This document shows positions 54,056-64,000 of a stretch of DNA of 64,000 nucleotides, piece by piece (position 1 is the stretch's first letter; the number at the start of each line of letters is the position of its first letter). The stretch lies in NCBI GenBank assembly GCA_903909375.1, contig CAIVVM010000036.1, positions 241,953 through 305,952 of the forward strand, given 5' to 3'. Below the pieces are notes generated by a model, which did not search any database, was not told the origin of the DNA, and saw only the letters and a list, made by a program, of their open reading frames with translations. The position numbers and the translations under genes are program-made. Source of the DNA: an uncultured Alphaproteobacteria bacterium. GTDB lineage: Bacteria > Pseudomonadota > Alphaproteobacteria > Caulobacterales > Caulobacteraceae.

Positions 54056-55612
54056 ATGTCCAGACGCTCCATGCGCCCCTTGTCGGAACGCCGACCGACT
54101 CGCGCCCAGATCGGCGCCGAACAATTGGCCTCGCTCAGCCATGAATTCCGCACGCCGCTGAACGGCGTCCTGGGGATGGCGCGCCTGCTTGAAGGCACCC
54201 GGCTCACCGCCGAGCAGAAGACCTATGTTCACGCGTTGCACGACAGCGGCCAGCACCTGCTGACACTGGTCAATGACGTGCTGGACTTCGCCAAGCTCGG
54301 GGCGGGTCGCGTGGAACTCCATGCTGACCGCACGAACCTGGAGGGCCTTTTGCAAGGCGTCGCCGAACTGCTGTCACCCCGCGCCCGCGAGAAGGACCTG
54401 GAGATCGCATGGGCGGCGCCGGCCGCACTCAACACGGTCCACGCCGACGAAGGACGCCTGCGGCAGATCCTGCTGAACTTCGCCGGAAATGCGGTGAAGT
54501 TCACAAGCACCGGCGGCGTGTTGATATCGGTCTGCCTTGCAAACCCCGGCGTGATTCGCTTTGTCGTTGAAGACACCGGACCCGGCGTATCGCAGCATGA
54601 CCGCGATCACATCTTCGAAGCCTTCGCCCAGGCGGACCCAACACACGCAGACCTGGGAGGCACAGGTCTCGGACTGGCCATCGCCCGGCGCCTGGCGCAC
54701 GCGATGGGTGGGGAGGTGGGTGTGGATGAGGCCTCAACAGGTGGGGCCCGCTTCTGGTTTGAAGCCGCCCTGCCAGAGCTCCCCGGGACGCCGCGGGAGC
54801 AGCCCTTGAAAGGCCGACGGATCGGCATTGCATCGCCCAGCCCGATCGTCCGCGAGGCCGCGAAACGCCAGGTCGAAGCTTGCGGCGGCGAGGCTATAGT
54901 CACTCACGATTTGCCTGAGGCGATTACGCGAACGCGGCCCGGGGATGTAGTGTTGGTGGATGCGCGGCTGGCCGGACCTGGCGCCACTCTGCGCGCGCCG
55001 CTGCAACGCGCCGCCATCGTCCTGCTGGCGCCGGAAGAGCGGGACCAGATCGCCCGCTACCGGCGTTCGGGGTTCCAGGGCTATCTGATCAAACCGCTGC
55101 GTCGCGCCTCGCTCGCCGAGCGGGTGTTGGTGGCGGCAGGGTCCGCCCCTGGTAACGCCACCCCGCGCGAGGATGACCGCATTGCCGCCGCCGCCGCGCC
55201 CGGCGCCCGGATCCTGCTGGTTGAGGACAACCCCATCAACGCCCTGCTGGCTCGCGCCTTGTTGACGCGGGAAGGCTGCGACGTTGAGCACGCCATCAGC
55301 GGCGAGGAAGCGCTGGTGGCCGCCCGACTGTGCACCTTTGATCTGGTTCTCATGGATATGCGGATGCCTGGCCTCTCCGGAGAGCAGACCGCGCGGCAGA
55401 TGCGCGCCGAGGGAATTGCGACGCCGATTGTAGCCCTGACCGCCAATGCCTTTGAGGATGATCGCCACGCCTGCCTGGCGGCGGGCATGGATGACTTCAT
55501 GGTCAAGCCGGTCTCGCCTGACACCCTGCGCGCAGCGCTCACCCGATGGGCCAGGCCGCGCAGTACGCCGTTCCGGATGCCAGGCTTTCCAAAGGCCGCG
55601 CGCACCTCCTGA
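54056..55612 (+). CDS. shkA: Cytoplasmic hybrid histidine kinase, ShkA orthologue
   Basis: A 518-residue kinase without membrane segments or an obvious sensor domain. DHp: H29 in LASLSHEFRTPLNGVLG. CA domain: NFAGNAVKFTSTGG (N box), EDTGPGV, GGTGLGLAIARRL. Then a degenerate receiver (about 252-362) and a true receiver with phospho-acceptor D434 (VLMDMRMPG) and K484. In Caulobacter ShkA, c-di-GMP binds the pseudoreceiver through residues I recall as R324, Y338, R344 and S347, and a DDR motif sits in the linker. Here R329, Y343, R349, S352 and DDR 373-375 have the same spacing to within one residue. ShkA feeds the ShpA-TacA relay for stalk genes. A paralogous hybrid kinase is the alternative. 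Confidence 0.85.
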   Translation: MSRRSMRPLSERRPTRAQIGAEQLASLSHEFRTPLNGVLGMARLLEGTRLTAEQKTYVHALHDSGQHLLTLVNDVLDFAKLGAGRVELHADRTNLEGLLQGVAELLSPRAREKDLEIAWAAPAALNTVHADEGRLRQILLNFAGNAVKFTSTGGVLISVCLANPGVIRFVVEDTGPGVSQHDRDHIFEAFAQADPTHADLGGTGLGLAIARRLAHAMGGEVGVDEASTGGARFWFEAALPELPGTPREQPLKGRRIGIASPSPIVREAAKRQVEACGGEAIVTHDLPEAITRTRPGDVVLVDARLAGPGATLRAPLQRAAIVLLAPEERDQIARYRRSGFQGYLIKPLRRASLAERVLVAAGSAPGNATPREDDRIAAAAAPGARILLVEDNPINALLARALLTREGCDVEHAISGEEALVAARLCTFDLVLMDMRMPGLSGEQTARQMRAEGIATPIVALTANAFEDDRHACLAAGMDDFMVKPVSPDTLRAALTRWARPRSTPFRMPGFPKAARTS

Positions 55613-55683
55613 CGCGCCGCCTTTACCGAACGGCCGACACGGGCCAAGTTCCGCGCTAAAGTCGCCGCCAGACAGGAGAGGTC

Positions 55684-57375
55684 ATGAGCGCAGAGGCCTC
55701 CGAAACCAAGCGAGGCGCGCTGGCGGCCCTGGCGGTGTTCATTGAGCGCCGCGCGCTGGTAATGCTGGCGCTGGGCTTTGCCTCCGGGCTTCCGAACCTG
55801 TTGATCTTCGACACCCTGTCGCTTTGGCTGCGCGAAGCCGGTCTGTCGCTGAAGGTGATTTCGATCTTCGCGCTGGCGACCTTGTCCTATTCACTGAAGT
55901 TTCTATGGGCGCCATTGATCGACCGCACCCGGGTGCCCGGCCTAACAGGCCTGCTCGGTCACCGACGCAGCTGGATGATTGTGCTTCAAGTGTTGCTGAT
56001 GATCGGGCTTTGGCTGATCTCAGGGACCGATCCAGCCCGGAATCTGGCCGTGATGGCCGCCTTTGCCGCATTCGTGGCCTTTGTTTCGGCGACCCAGGAC
56101 ATCGTCATTGACGCCTGGAGGATCGAGGCGGCGGACATCGAGAAGCAGGGCGCCATGGCCGCCGCATATCAGTGGGGCTACCGGGTCGCGATGGTGGTAG
56201 CCGGCGCTGCGCCGCTTTTGCTGGCCGAAGCCTATAGCTGGAATTTCTCTTATGCCGTGATGGCGGGACTGATGTTGCTGGGCGTCACCGGCGTCCTCTT
56301 CGCGCCGAGAGAACAGGAGCACGCGATCCGGCCGATCCACGCCGATGGCGTTCCGAAACGCCCCGCGCTGGAACTACCCGAGTGGGCCGGGCGCCTGGCG
56401 ATCTTTGCTCTGGGTGCGCTACTGCTGGGCTGTGGTCTTGCGGCTGACGCTTCGCTTCTGGCGGCGGGCCTGCGCGGTGTCGGGCTGGCAGACGCCGGTG
56501 TCACCATCACCGAGGCATGGGCGTTGAAGCCGGAAGGCATCTACCTTCAGCTTCTGGCCGTCGTTGTCGGGCTGGGGGTGATCGTCCTGGCCGTCTGCCC
56601 GATCCCCGGATTCCGGACCCGGCCGGGGGTCTATCTGTTTGCAGCGCTGGGCGACCCCTTGCGCGATTTCTTCGTGCGTTATCGCGGGACGGCAGCCCTG
56701 ATCCTGGCGCTGATCTGCCTTTATCGCCTCTCCGACTTCGTGCTGAACATCATGAACCCGTTCTACGCGGACCTGGGCTTCAGCAAGGTCGAGATCGCTG
56801 AGGCACGGAAGGTGTTCGGGGTCGTGATGACTGTGATCGGCGTCGGCTTGGGTGGCTATGCGGTGGCGCGGCTGGGCCTGATGCGGGCGCTGGTGATCGG
56901 CGCCTTTGCAGGGCCGCTCAGCAATCTCGCTTTTGGTTGGCTGGCAGTGCAGGGGCCGGAACTCTGGGCCCTGTTTGTGGCCATCGGCATCGACAATGTC
57001 GCCGGCGGAATCTCGGGAACTTGCCTGATCGCCTACATGTCCAGTCTGACGTCAGCCGGATTTACAGCCACACAGTACGCGCTGTTTTCATCGCTCTACG
57101 CCCTGCCTGGCAAGCTGATCGCCTCGCAATCCGGGCGGCTCGTGGAGGGATCAGCGGCGGCGGCGGATCATGGCGGTCCGATGGCGGCGCTCAAGACGCT
57201 ATTCTCGGGGCTACCTCCGCAGGCCTATGCGGGCGCCATGGAGAAGTCCCAGGTGACGCCGGCGGCGCTGGGCGCTGGCTATCTGGTGTTCTTCCTGTAC
57301 TCGGCCTTGCTGGGCGTGGCGGCGGTGTTTCTGGCGTTCCTCGTGGCGAGCCGAACGCCGCCAAAGAGCGAATAG
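55684..57375 (+). CDS. AmpG-like MFS transporter
   Basis: A 563-residue major-facilitator protein with 12 or more membrane segments. GFASGLPNLLIFDTLSLWLREAGLSLKVISIFALATLSYSLKFLWAPLIDRTRVP is the AmpG hallmark, with a D-R loop between the second and third helices, and ATQDIVIDAWRIE follows. AmpG proteins import anhydromuropeptides for cell-wall recycling. At 563 residues this is longer than E. coli AmpG, owing to an extra segment between helices 6 and 7 (VPKRPALELPEWAGRLAIFALGALLLGC). Confidence 0.88.
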   Translation: MSAEASETKRGALAALAVFIERRALVMLALGFASGLPNLLIFDTLSLWLREAGLSLKVISIFALATLSYSLKFLWAPLIDRTRVPGLTGLLGHRRSWMIVLQVLLMIGLWLISGTDPARNLAVMAAFAAFVAFVSATQDIVIDAWRIEAADIEKQGAMAAAYQWGYRVAMVVAGAAPLLLAEAYSWNFSYAVMAGLMLLGVTGVLFAPREQEHAIRPIHADGVPKRPALELPEWAGRLAIFALGALLLGCGLAADASLLAAGLRGVGLADAGVTITEAWALKPEGIYLQLLAVVVGLGVIVLAVCPIPGFRTRPGVYLFAALGDPLRDFFVRYRGTAALILALICLYRLSDFVLNIMNPFYADLGFSKVEIAEARKVFGVVMTVIGVGLGGYAVARLGLMRALVIGAFAGPLSNLAFGWLAVQGPELWALFVAIGIDNVAGGISGTCLIAYMSSLTSAGFTATQYALFSSLYALPGKLIASQSGRLVEGSAAAADHGGPMAALKTLFSGLPPQAYAGAMEKSQVTPAALGAGYLVFFLYSALLGVAAVFLAFLVASRTPPKSE

Positions 57376-57379
57376 GCGA

Positions 57380-58213
57380 TCAGGTTCCGTCGAGACAGAC
57401 GACCTGGGCCACCTGCAGTTCGCGACGCAGGTCGTCGGCGACGTAAAAATAGTTCTGCGGCGTGATGGCCTCACCGATAGCACCGCTATCCGCGCGGCGA
57501 CCGCTCGTAGCGAGGGTCGCGCTCACAACTTCCGGGGCGGTGGTATAGATGCGGCCCCGTCGCGGGCTTTCGGCAATGGTTACGCCCAGTACTCGGCCAC
57601 TGACATCGAGCGCTGGAGCGCCGGACAGGCCACCAAGCGTACCCTTCAGGCCCTCGGTGCGTCCTGTCTCGGCCCAGACCAACACCGGCTCGGTTCGTGC
57701 GCCGTGGCCGCGCACCACGAGGTTTTCCCGCCCCAGCAGTCGTGAGCTGGCCTCGCCAGGCTCACCCTGCGGGAAGCCCGGATGGAAGGCGCGTTGCCCT
57801 CGTCGCAGGGGCTCGCTGAGGGCCAGCGGCAGGGGCGCGGCGCCACCTTCGGTGTAAAGCATGGCCGCCTCCCCCTTGGGATCGACCCGTACTTTCACCG
57901 CAACCCCGGTTCCCGGTCCAACCACGATCGCCACGCGCTGGCAGCCATCTACGACATGCCTGGCGGTCAGCCAGACACCGGAGCGTGCAATGGAAAAGGC
58001 GGTGCCGGCCGAGGGCCCCGCCTTGGCCGGAACATCCACCACCACGGCCGGATCGAACGGCGAAGCAGGTCCCAGCGCCTCTCCCAAAGGGTCGCTGCTG
58101 CGCGGCGGCGGCGGCGGCGCATCCGTACGCTCATCGCGGCCGAGCGCTGCGAACAGCAACGCCACGACCACCGCCGCATAGACCACCCAGTCCGGCAGTC
58201 GTGGGAACCGCAT
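57380..58213 (-). CDS. Membrane-anchored trypsin-like serine protease
   Basis: A 277-residue protein with one N-terminal membrane segment (WVVYAAVVVALLFAALG), a proline-rich linker (APPPPPRSSDP) and a chymotrypsin-fold domain. GTAFSIARSGVWLTARHVVDGC carries the catalytic His, and GTLGGLSGAPALDVSGRVLGVTIA carries the nucleophile Ser. D in VRVDPKGEAAMLY is the likely third residue. No PDZ domain is present. It is probably active in the periplasm. The substrate is unknown. Confidence 0.85.
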   Translation of the reverse strand: MRFPRLPDWVVYAAVVVALLFAALGRDERTDAPPPPPRSSDPLGEALGPASPFDPAVVVDVPAKAGPSAGTAFSIARSGVWLTARHVVDGCQRVAIVVGPGTGVAVKVRVDPKGEAAMLYTEGGAAPLPLALSEPLRRGQRAFHPGFPQGEPGEASSRLLGRENLVVRGHGARTEPVLVWAETGRTEGLKGTLGGLSGAPALDVSGRVLGVTIAESPRRGRIYTTAPEVVSATLATSGRRADSGAIGEAITPQNYFYVADDLRRELQVAQVVCLDGT

Positions 58214-58230
58214 TTCAGCCCAACGCCATT

Positions 58231-58650
58231 CTAGCTGCGCGCGGCCGCGATCACGAGCGCGGTGGCCAGCTTCGCACCCACCAGCAGGGCTGCGGCGGAG
58301 ATCTCGCCCTCCTGAATGCGTTTGGGCAGGCCCCTAAGGATCAGGTCCGTCAGCCGGAAGACCAGTAACTGCACAACCACCGTGACGGCGCCCCACAGGC
58401 CGATCTCAATGACATTGGTCGAGGCCTTCAGTGAGGCGGCGAGCGGAATCGCCAGGCCCACCAGCACCCCGGCCAGCGAAATGGCCGCCGCTGCGTTCCC
58501 TTCGCGGATCAGGGTGATTTCCTTATGCGGCGTGAGCAGCACATAGAGAGCTGCTGCGGCAAACAGGATCGCTACGGTGACGCCGGAGTGGGCCAGAAAG
58601 ATCGGAAATCCAGCGGCAAACGCCTGTATCTCGGGTGAGGGTGTCTGCAT
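58231..58650 (-). CDS. DUF350 membrane protein
   Basis: A 139-residue protein with four hydrophobic helices in two similar halves (GVTVAILFAAAALYVLLTPHKEITLIREGNAAAAISLAGVLVGLAIPL and IGLWGAVTVVVQLLVFRLTDLIL ... AALLVGAKLATALVIAA). This is the DUF350/UPF0719 layout. The ATG at 58650 (MQTPSPEIQ) is preferred over one nine codons upstream. The function is unknown. It lies 17 nt before the protease gene on the same strand. Confidence 0.85.
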   Translation of the reverse strand: MQTPSPEIQAFAAGFPIFLAHSGVTVAILFAAAALYVLLTPHKEITLIREGNAAAAISLAGVLVGLAIPLAASLKASTNVIEIGLWGAVTVVVQLLVFRLTDLILRGLPKRIQEGEISAAALLVGAKLATALVIAAARS

Positions 58651-58708
58651 GAATTTTCCCCTTAACGGCGTGGCCAAGCCATGGCACGGCGCGGATATCG
58701 GTTAGAGA

Positions 58709-59875
58709 TCAGGCGTCGGCCGCCGGCGCCGCGATCTTGCGTCGCGCGCTGGCGCGCAGTTTCTCGCTCTCGCTCTTGAGCTGACCGCAGGCGGCGAGGA
58801 TGTCGCGCCCGCGCGGTGTCCGGATCGGTGAGGCATAGCCACCCCGGTTCAGGATCGCGGCGAACGCCTCGATGGTGGACCAGGATGAACATTCATAGGC
58901 CGTGCCAGGCCATGGGTTGAACGGGATCAGATTGATCTTGGCCGGAATGCCCTTCAGCAGTTGCACCAACGCCTTGGCCTCGGCCGGGGTGTCGTTGACG
59001 CCCTTCAGCATCACGTACTCAAACGTCACCCGTCTGGCGTTGGACAGGCCTGGGTAGGCGCGGATACCGGCCATCAGCTGGTCCAGCGGATATTTCTTGT
59101 TCAGCGGCACCAGAACGTCGCGCAAGGCGTCGTTTGTGGCGTGCAGGGAGATGGCCAACATGGCCTGGGTCTTTTCCCCGAGGTCGTGCAACTCGGGAAC
59201 AACGCCGGAGGTCGAGACGGTGATCCGTCGCCGCGAGATCGCAATGCCCTCGTTGTCGGCAATGATGTCTATGGCCGCGGCCACATGGTCCAGATTGTAG
59301 AGGGGCTCGCCCATGCCCATGAAGACGATGTTGGTGAGCCGGCGGTCTTCCTTCGGGCTTGGCCATTCTTCCAGATCGTCGCGAGCGACCTGGACCTGCG
59401 CCACGATCTCCGCGGCGGTCAGGTTGCGCACCAGCGCCTGCGTGCCGGTGTGACAGAAGGTGCAGTTCAGCGTGCAGCCCACCTGGCTGGAAACACAAAG
59501 CGCGCCCGCACGGCCCACGTCCGGGATGTAGACGGTTTCGACCTCGATACCGGGGGCCAGCCGGATCAGGTATTTTCGAGTGCCGTCCTTTGACACCTGG
59601 CGCTCGACAACCTCGGGACGAACCAGGGTGAAGGCCTGTGCCAGGGTGGCGCGGGTGTCCTTGGCCACGTCGGTCATCCGCTCGAAATCGGTGACGCCGT
59701 AGTGATGGATCCAGCGCCAGAGTTGGGTGGCGCGCATCTTCGCCTTCGCCGCCGGGACGACGTCGGCCGCGACCAGCGCCGCCGCCAGTTCAGCGCGCGT
59801 CATCCCACAGAGGTTGGGTCGCACGGCGCCCGGCGGTTTGGCCGCCGGGCGGCTAAGGTCGAGGGTGACGCCCAA
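58709..59875 (-). CDS. rlmN: Dual-specificity RNA methyltransferase RlmN
   Basis: A 388-residue radical SAM enzyme that methylates C2 of A2503 in 23S rRNA and A37 in some tRNAs. The cluster motif is [32 protein letters not shown] and [10 protein letters not shown] are conserved, and the resolving cysteine is in [12 protein letters not shown]. The open frame has ATG at 59953, but the TTG at 59875 ([25 protein letters not shown]) matches the N-terminus I remember for Caulobacter. Start uncertain, function firm. Confidence 0.95.
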   Translation of the reverse strand: MGVTLDLSRPAAKPPGAVRPNLCGMTRAELAAALVAADVVPAAKAKMRATQLWRWIHHYGVTDFERMTDVAKDTRATLAQAFTLVRPEVVERQVSKDGTRKYLIRLAPGIEVETVYIPDVGRAGALCVSSQVGCTLNCTFCHTGTQALVRNLTAAEIVAQVQVARDDLEEWPSPKEDRRLTNIVFMGMGEPLYNLDHVAAAIDIIADNEGIAISRRRITVSTSGVVPELHDLGEKTQAMLAISLHATNDALRDVLVPLNKKYPLDQLMAGIRAYPGLSNARRVTFEYVMLKGVNDTPAEAKALVQLLKGIPAKINLIPFNPWPGTAYECSSWSTIEAFAAILNRGGYASPIRTPRGRDILAACGQLKSESEKLRASARRKIAAPAADA

Positions 59876-59937
59876 TGGATGGTCCCTGGCTGGAAGGCTG
59901 CGAATATAGGCTAGCCGGGGCCACTCTCCAAATGTCC

Positions 59938-59969
59938 GGCGTGGCGGCCGCATCCGGACCCGCCACGCC
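59938..59969 (-). terminator. Stem-loop after ahcY
   Basis: GGCGTGGCGG and CCGCCACGCC form a perfect 10-bp stem around a 12-nt loop, 12 nt beyond the ahcY stop. On the minus strand the following bases (GGACATTTGG) are only weakly U-rich, so it may be a terminator or an mRNA 3' end stabiliser. Confidence 0.55.
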
Positions 59970-59980
59970 GTCAGTGCTAT

Positions 59981-61372
<1,392 letters not shown>

Positions 61373-61442
61373 CGTCTGTCCTGAGGTCGAAGGGCTGTGA
61401 TTGGCGGCCCCTATAGCCGTCCGACCGGTTTCTAGCAATCGG

Positions 61443-61462
61443 ATATAAAGAAATCCTTATGT
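61443..61462. promoter_or_regulatory. Imperfect palindrome upstream of ahcY, candidate SAH/SAM-responsive operator
   Basis: ATATAAAGAAATCCTTATGT matches its own reverse complement at 14 of 20 positions. It lies 71 bp upstream of ahcY and 77 bp upstream of the divergent ABC gene. I recall ATAAAGA-type palindromes as operators of ArsR-family methionine-cycle regulators (SahR/SamR) in Proteobacteria, so its place before ahcY is meaningful. It is AT-rich against a GC-rich background and could equally contain promoter elements. Confidence 0.5.
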
Positions 61463-61538
61463 TCCATTTTGGGGCAGGGCAGGCAGTTTTGATCGCCCAT
61501 CCGGCACAGAATGCTATGACCGTACTGCAGGAGAGCTC

Positions 61539-62461
<923 letters not shown>

Positions 62462-62465
<4 letters not shown>

Positions 62466-63223
62466 ACGTGCACGCCATCCGCGCCATCTATCAGTTCGAG
62501 ATGAACCGCTGGATTCGCACCATTGTGCAGTCGGTGGCCGCGCCCGTGATCTCGACGTCGCTTTATTTCGTGGTGTTCGGCGCTGTCATCGGGGCCCGCA
62601 TGGCCTCGGTGGACGGCGTGAGCTACGGCGCCTTTATCGTACCTGGCCTGCTGATGTTGTCGATCCTGACCGAAAGCGTGTCGAACGGCAGCTTCGGCAT
62701 CTACATGCCGAAGTTTGCGGGCACGATCTATGAGGTGCTGTCGGCGCCGATCTCCTCGGCCGAGGTGGTGCTGGGCTATGTGGGTGCGGCCGCCACCAAG
62801 TCGATGGTGCTGGGACTGGTGATCCTGGCGACGGCGCGGATCTTCGTGCCCTACGAGATCAACCACCCGTTCGTGATGCTGGGCTTCCTGGCCCTGACCT
62901 CCGTGACCTTCAGCCTGTTCGGCTTCCTGATCGGGATCTGGGCCGACGGCTGGGAGAAGCTGTCGATCATCCCGACGCTGGTGATTACGCCCCTGACCTT
63001 CCTGGGCGGCAGCTTCTATTCCATCGACATGCTGCCGGGCGTCTGGAAGACGATCGCGCTGTTCAACCCGGTGGTCTATCTGGTGAGTGGGTTCCGCTGG
63101 AGCTTCTACGGCGTGTCGGATGTGGGCGTGGGCGTCAGCCTGGCGGCGACGCTGGGTTTCCTGATCGTGTGCCTGGCGGCGGTGACCTGGATTTTCCGAA
63201 CCGGGTGGCGATTGAAGACGTGA
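62462..63223 (+). CDS. ABC-2-type exporter permease
   Basis: A 253-residue membrane subunit with six hydrophobic segments. [25 protein letters not shown] and the ABC-2 signature region [43 protein letters not shown] are typical of the DrrB/YadH-like group. The ATG overlaps the ATPase stop by 4 nt (ATGA). It completes the exporter. The repeat region begins 17 nt after its stop. Confidence 0.94.
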
Positions 63224-63239
63224 AGGGCTCTTTCTTGCG

Positions 63240-63308
63240 ATGAGCTTGATCGTGGCCGCCCTACCCTGCGCGCCTCTGGCGCGCTGTCCCTCCCCATTAA
63301 GGGAGGGA
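63240..63308 (+). repeat. Palindromic repeat unit A
   Basis: This unit begins ATGAGCTTGATCGTGGCCGC, continues with ACCCT, a small hairpin (GCGCGC...GCGCGC) and TGTCCC, and ends TCCCCATTAAGGGAGGGA. The first 22 bases recur exactly at 63805. The last 24 bases form the left arm of a long inverted repeat with unit B. Confidence 0.85.
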
Positions 63309-63347
63309 TTTGAGCGCTTGAAGTCCCTCCCTTAATGGGGAGGGACA
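63285..63347. repeat. Perfect 24-bp inverted repeat (units A and B)
   Basis: The left arm 63285-63308 and right arm 63324-63347 are exact reverse complements over 24 bp, around a 15-nt spacer containing AGCGCT. As RNA it would form a very stable hairpin just past the exporter operon, so it could also act as a bidirectional terminator. As DNA it is a REP/BIME-like pair of units. Confidence 0.85.
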
Positions 63348-63388
63348 GACCGCGCAGCGGTCAGGGTGGGGGAGGTGGGGTCAAGCTG
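63324..63388 (-). repeat. Palindromic repeat unit B (inverted)
   Basis: Read on the minus strand this unit is CCCCCACCCTGACCGC-TGC-GCGGTCTGTCCC followed by the 24-bp arm. It has the same plan as unit A (ACCCT, small hairpin, TGTCCCTCCCC) and is nearly identical to unit C in the hairpin part. Its outer edge is less certain. Confidence 0.75.
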
Positions 63389-63398
63389 AACGCTTGCA

Positions 63399-63863
63399 AT
63401 GAGTACAAATCATAAACATACTTCTTCCATGAGACCCGAGATCACCAGAGCCCGTGCAATGCGAGGCCAGATGAGCGACGTGGAGGTGATCCTGTGGAGC
63501 CGGCTCAAGCGCCTTCGCGAGCGAGGATTTCACATCCGGCGGCAGGCGCCCTTCATGGGATATTTCCTGGACTTTGTCTGTTACGCGCGCCGGGTTGTGA
63601 TCGAGGTTGATGGCGGGCAACATGCCGATGCGGTCCAGGCCGATCACGACAGGATCAGGGATGCGATCCTTCGCCGTCACGGCTTTCGGACGCTCCGATA
63701 CTGGGCTTCGGATGTTCGGCATGACACTGATTGGGTGATGGATCAGATCGTTCTGGCGCTTGAGGCGGCGATGCCAGTTGCGCGAGCAGGGCAGGCTTCA
63801 GGGAATGAGCTTGATCGTGGCCGCCCCACCCTGACCGCTTCGCGGTCTGTCCCTCCCCATTAG
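63399..63863 (+). CDS. DUF559 (Vsr-like PD-(D/E)XK) endonuclease-domain protein
   Basis: A 154-residue protein of the DUF559 family related to very-short-patch-repair endonucleases. MRGQMSDVEVILWSRLKRLRERGFHIRRQAPFMGYFLDFVCYARRVVIEVDGGQH contains the nuclease-like core, with D in FLDFVC and E-x-D in VIEVDGGQH. DAILRRHGFRTLRYWASDV follows. The last 20 or so residues (from GNELDRGRPT to the end) are encoded by repeat unit C, so the repeat supplies the C-terminal tail and stop. The gene is bracketed by repeat units, suggesting they move or persist together. Confidence 0.88.
   Translation: MSTNHKHTSSMRPEITRARAMRGQMSDVEVILWSRLKRLRERGFHIRRQAPFMGYFLDFVCYARRVVIEVDGGQHADAVQADHDRIRDAILRRHGFRTLRYWASDVRHDTDWVMDQIVLALEAAMPVARAGQASGNELDRGRPTLTASRSVPPH
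63805..63862 (+). repeat. Palindromic repeat unit C, cut by the IS element
   Basis: It opens with the same 22 bases as unit A, then CACCCTGACCGC-TTC-GCGGTCTGTCCC as in unit B, and TCCCCATTA. After this TA the expected AGGGAGGGA is replaced by GAGCGTGACC. The unit is therefore truncated at a TA dinucleotide where the IS630-like element begins. Confidence 0.8.
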
Positions 63864-64000
63864 AGCGTGACCGCATCTGACGGATTCGGGATTCACGAGG
63901 TTTGCGGATCGTGATTCAAGGTGGGGGCTGGGCCGGAGGCCAGCCTGCATGACTCGACCGTTTTCACTGGACCTTCGGGAGCGTGTTGCGCGGTTTGTGG
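63863..64000 (+). mobile_element. Left end of an IS630-family-like element (cut by window edge)
   Basis: Sequence from GAGCGTGACCGCATCTGACG onward departs abruptly from the repeat at a TA, the target IS630-family elements duplicate. An 86-bp leader with inverted bits (TCACGA...TCGTGA) precedes a transposase start. The right end lies beyond the window, so the terminal inverted repeat cannot be confirmed. Confidence 0.65.
63949..64000 (+). CDS. IS630-type transposase, N-terminal fragment at the window edge
   Basis: The ATG at 63949 opens MTRPFSLDLRERVARFV before the window ends. This matches the MTRxxSxDLRxRV start I know from IS630-family transposases, whose N-terminus is a helix-turn-helix DNA-binding region. 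GGCCGGAGG upstream could serve as ribosome-binding site. Only 17 residues are visible, so whether the gene is intact is unknown. Confidence 0.65.
   Translation, partial: MTRPFSLDLRERVARFV

Noticed and set aside
61373-61538. SAH riboswitch upstream of ahcY
   Set aside because: The leader is short and does not show the conserved core I remember; a protein operator explains the palindrome better.

Overview
The window comes from the chromosome of an alphaproteobacterium, most likely a member of the Caulobacteraceae (Caulobacter/Phenylobacterium type). The evidence is the high-GC codon use, a Fur protein without the usual cysteine pairs, the gene strings nfu-tsaB-rimI-fur and hrcA-grpE / rph-rdgB-hemW, and a cytoplasmic hybrid kinase that matches Caulobacter ShkA in domain order and in the c-di-GMP-binding residues I remember. 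About 68 genes are supported, packed closely and often with 1-8 nt overlaps. I found no rRNA, tRNA, CRISPR array or prophage.

Layout. 0-5 kb: a double ATPase of a peptide ABC importer, gmhB, and an ATP-dependent DNA ligase with its partner exonuclease. 5-10 kb: two tandem PaaI thioesterases, then a three-gene phosphorus-type operon (phoD, a propeller-like secreted protein, an orphan phnD), then a quinone oxidoreductase. 10-15 kb: a pdxY-like kinase with a serine hydrolase, rarD, asd and an EVE protein. 15-21 kb: leucine biosynthesis (leuC, leuD, leuB) carrying passenger genes: a VOC protein, an ABM monooxygenase, and a Phd/PIN toxin-antitoxin pair with a perfect palindromic operator. A damaged GNAT gene runs antisense into leuB. 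21-31 kb: a divergent SDR/LysR pair, trmD-rplS with a strong terminator, tesB, fur, rimI, tsaB, nfu, a DUF885 peptidase, a stress protein and trpS. 31-43 kb: murJ, glnD, a VapBC module with a visible promoter-operator, mutS, an orphan ABC ATPase, a complex-I-type zinc finger protein, dnaN. 42-50 kb: hrcA-grpE divergent from rph; then a 1.4 kb islet (XRE regulator, DUF2975 membrane protein, two roughly 35-residue ORFs, repeated TGCAATGCA palindromes); then rdgB-hemW, rsmI-yraN and gshB. 50-64 kb: comM, small unknowns, a LuxR-type gene with a nested ORF, shkA, an AmpG-like transporter, a trypsin-like protease, DUF350, rlmN, ahcY, an ABC-2 exporter, and finally a DUF559 nuclease bracketed by palindromic repeats, with an IS630-type transposon cut by the window edge.

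Most of the window is ordinary housekeeping sequence. The regions that deserve a second look are the operator-rich XRE/DUF2975 islet (45.1-46.5 kb), the repeat/DUF559/IS630 junction (63.2-64.0 kb), the overlapping LuxR/ORF pair (53.2-53.9 kb), the eroded GNAT gene (15.5-16.0 kb), the toxin-antitoxin pair lodged in the leu operon (18.8-19.5 kb) and the ahcY upstream palindrome. Family assignments rest on reading motifs and on memory of the families; no database search was run.
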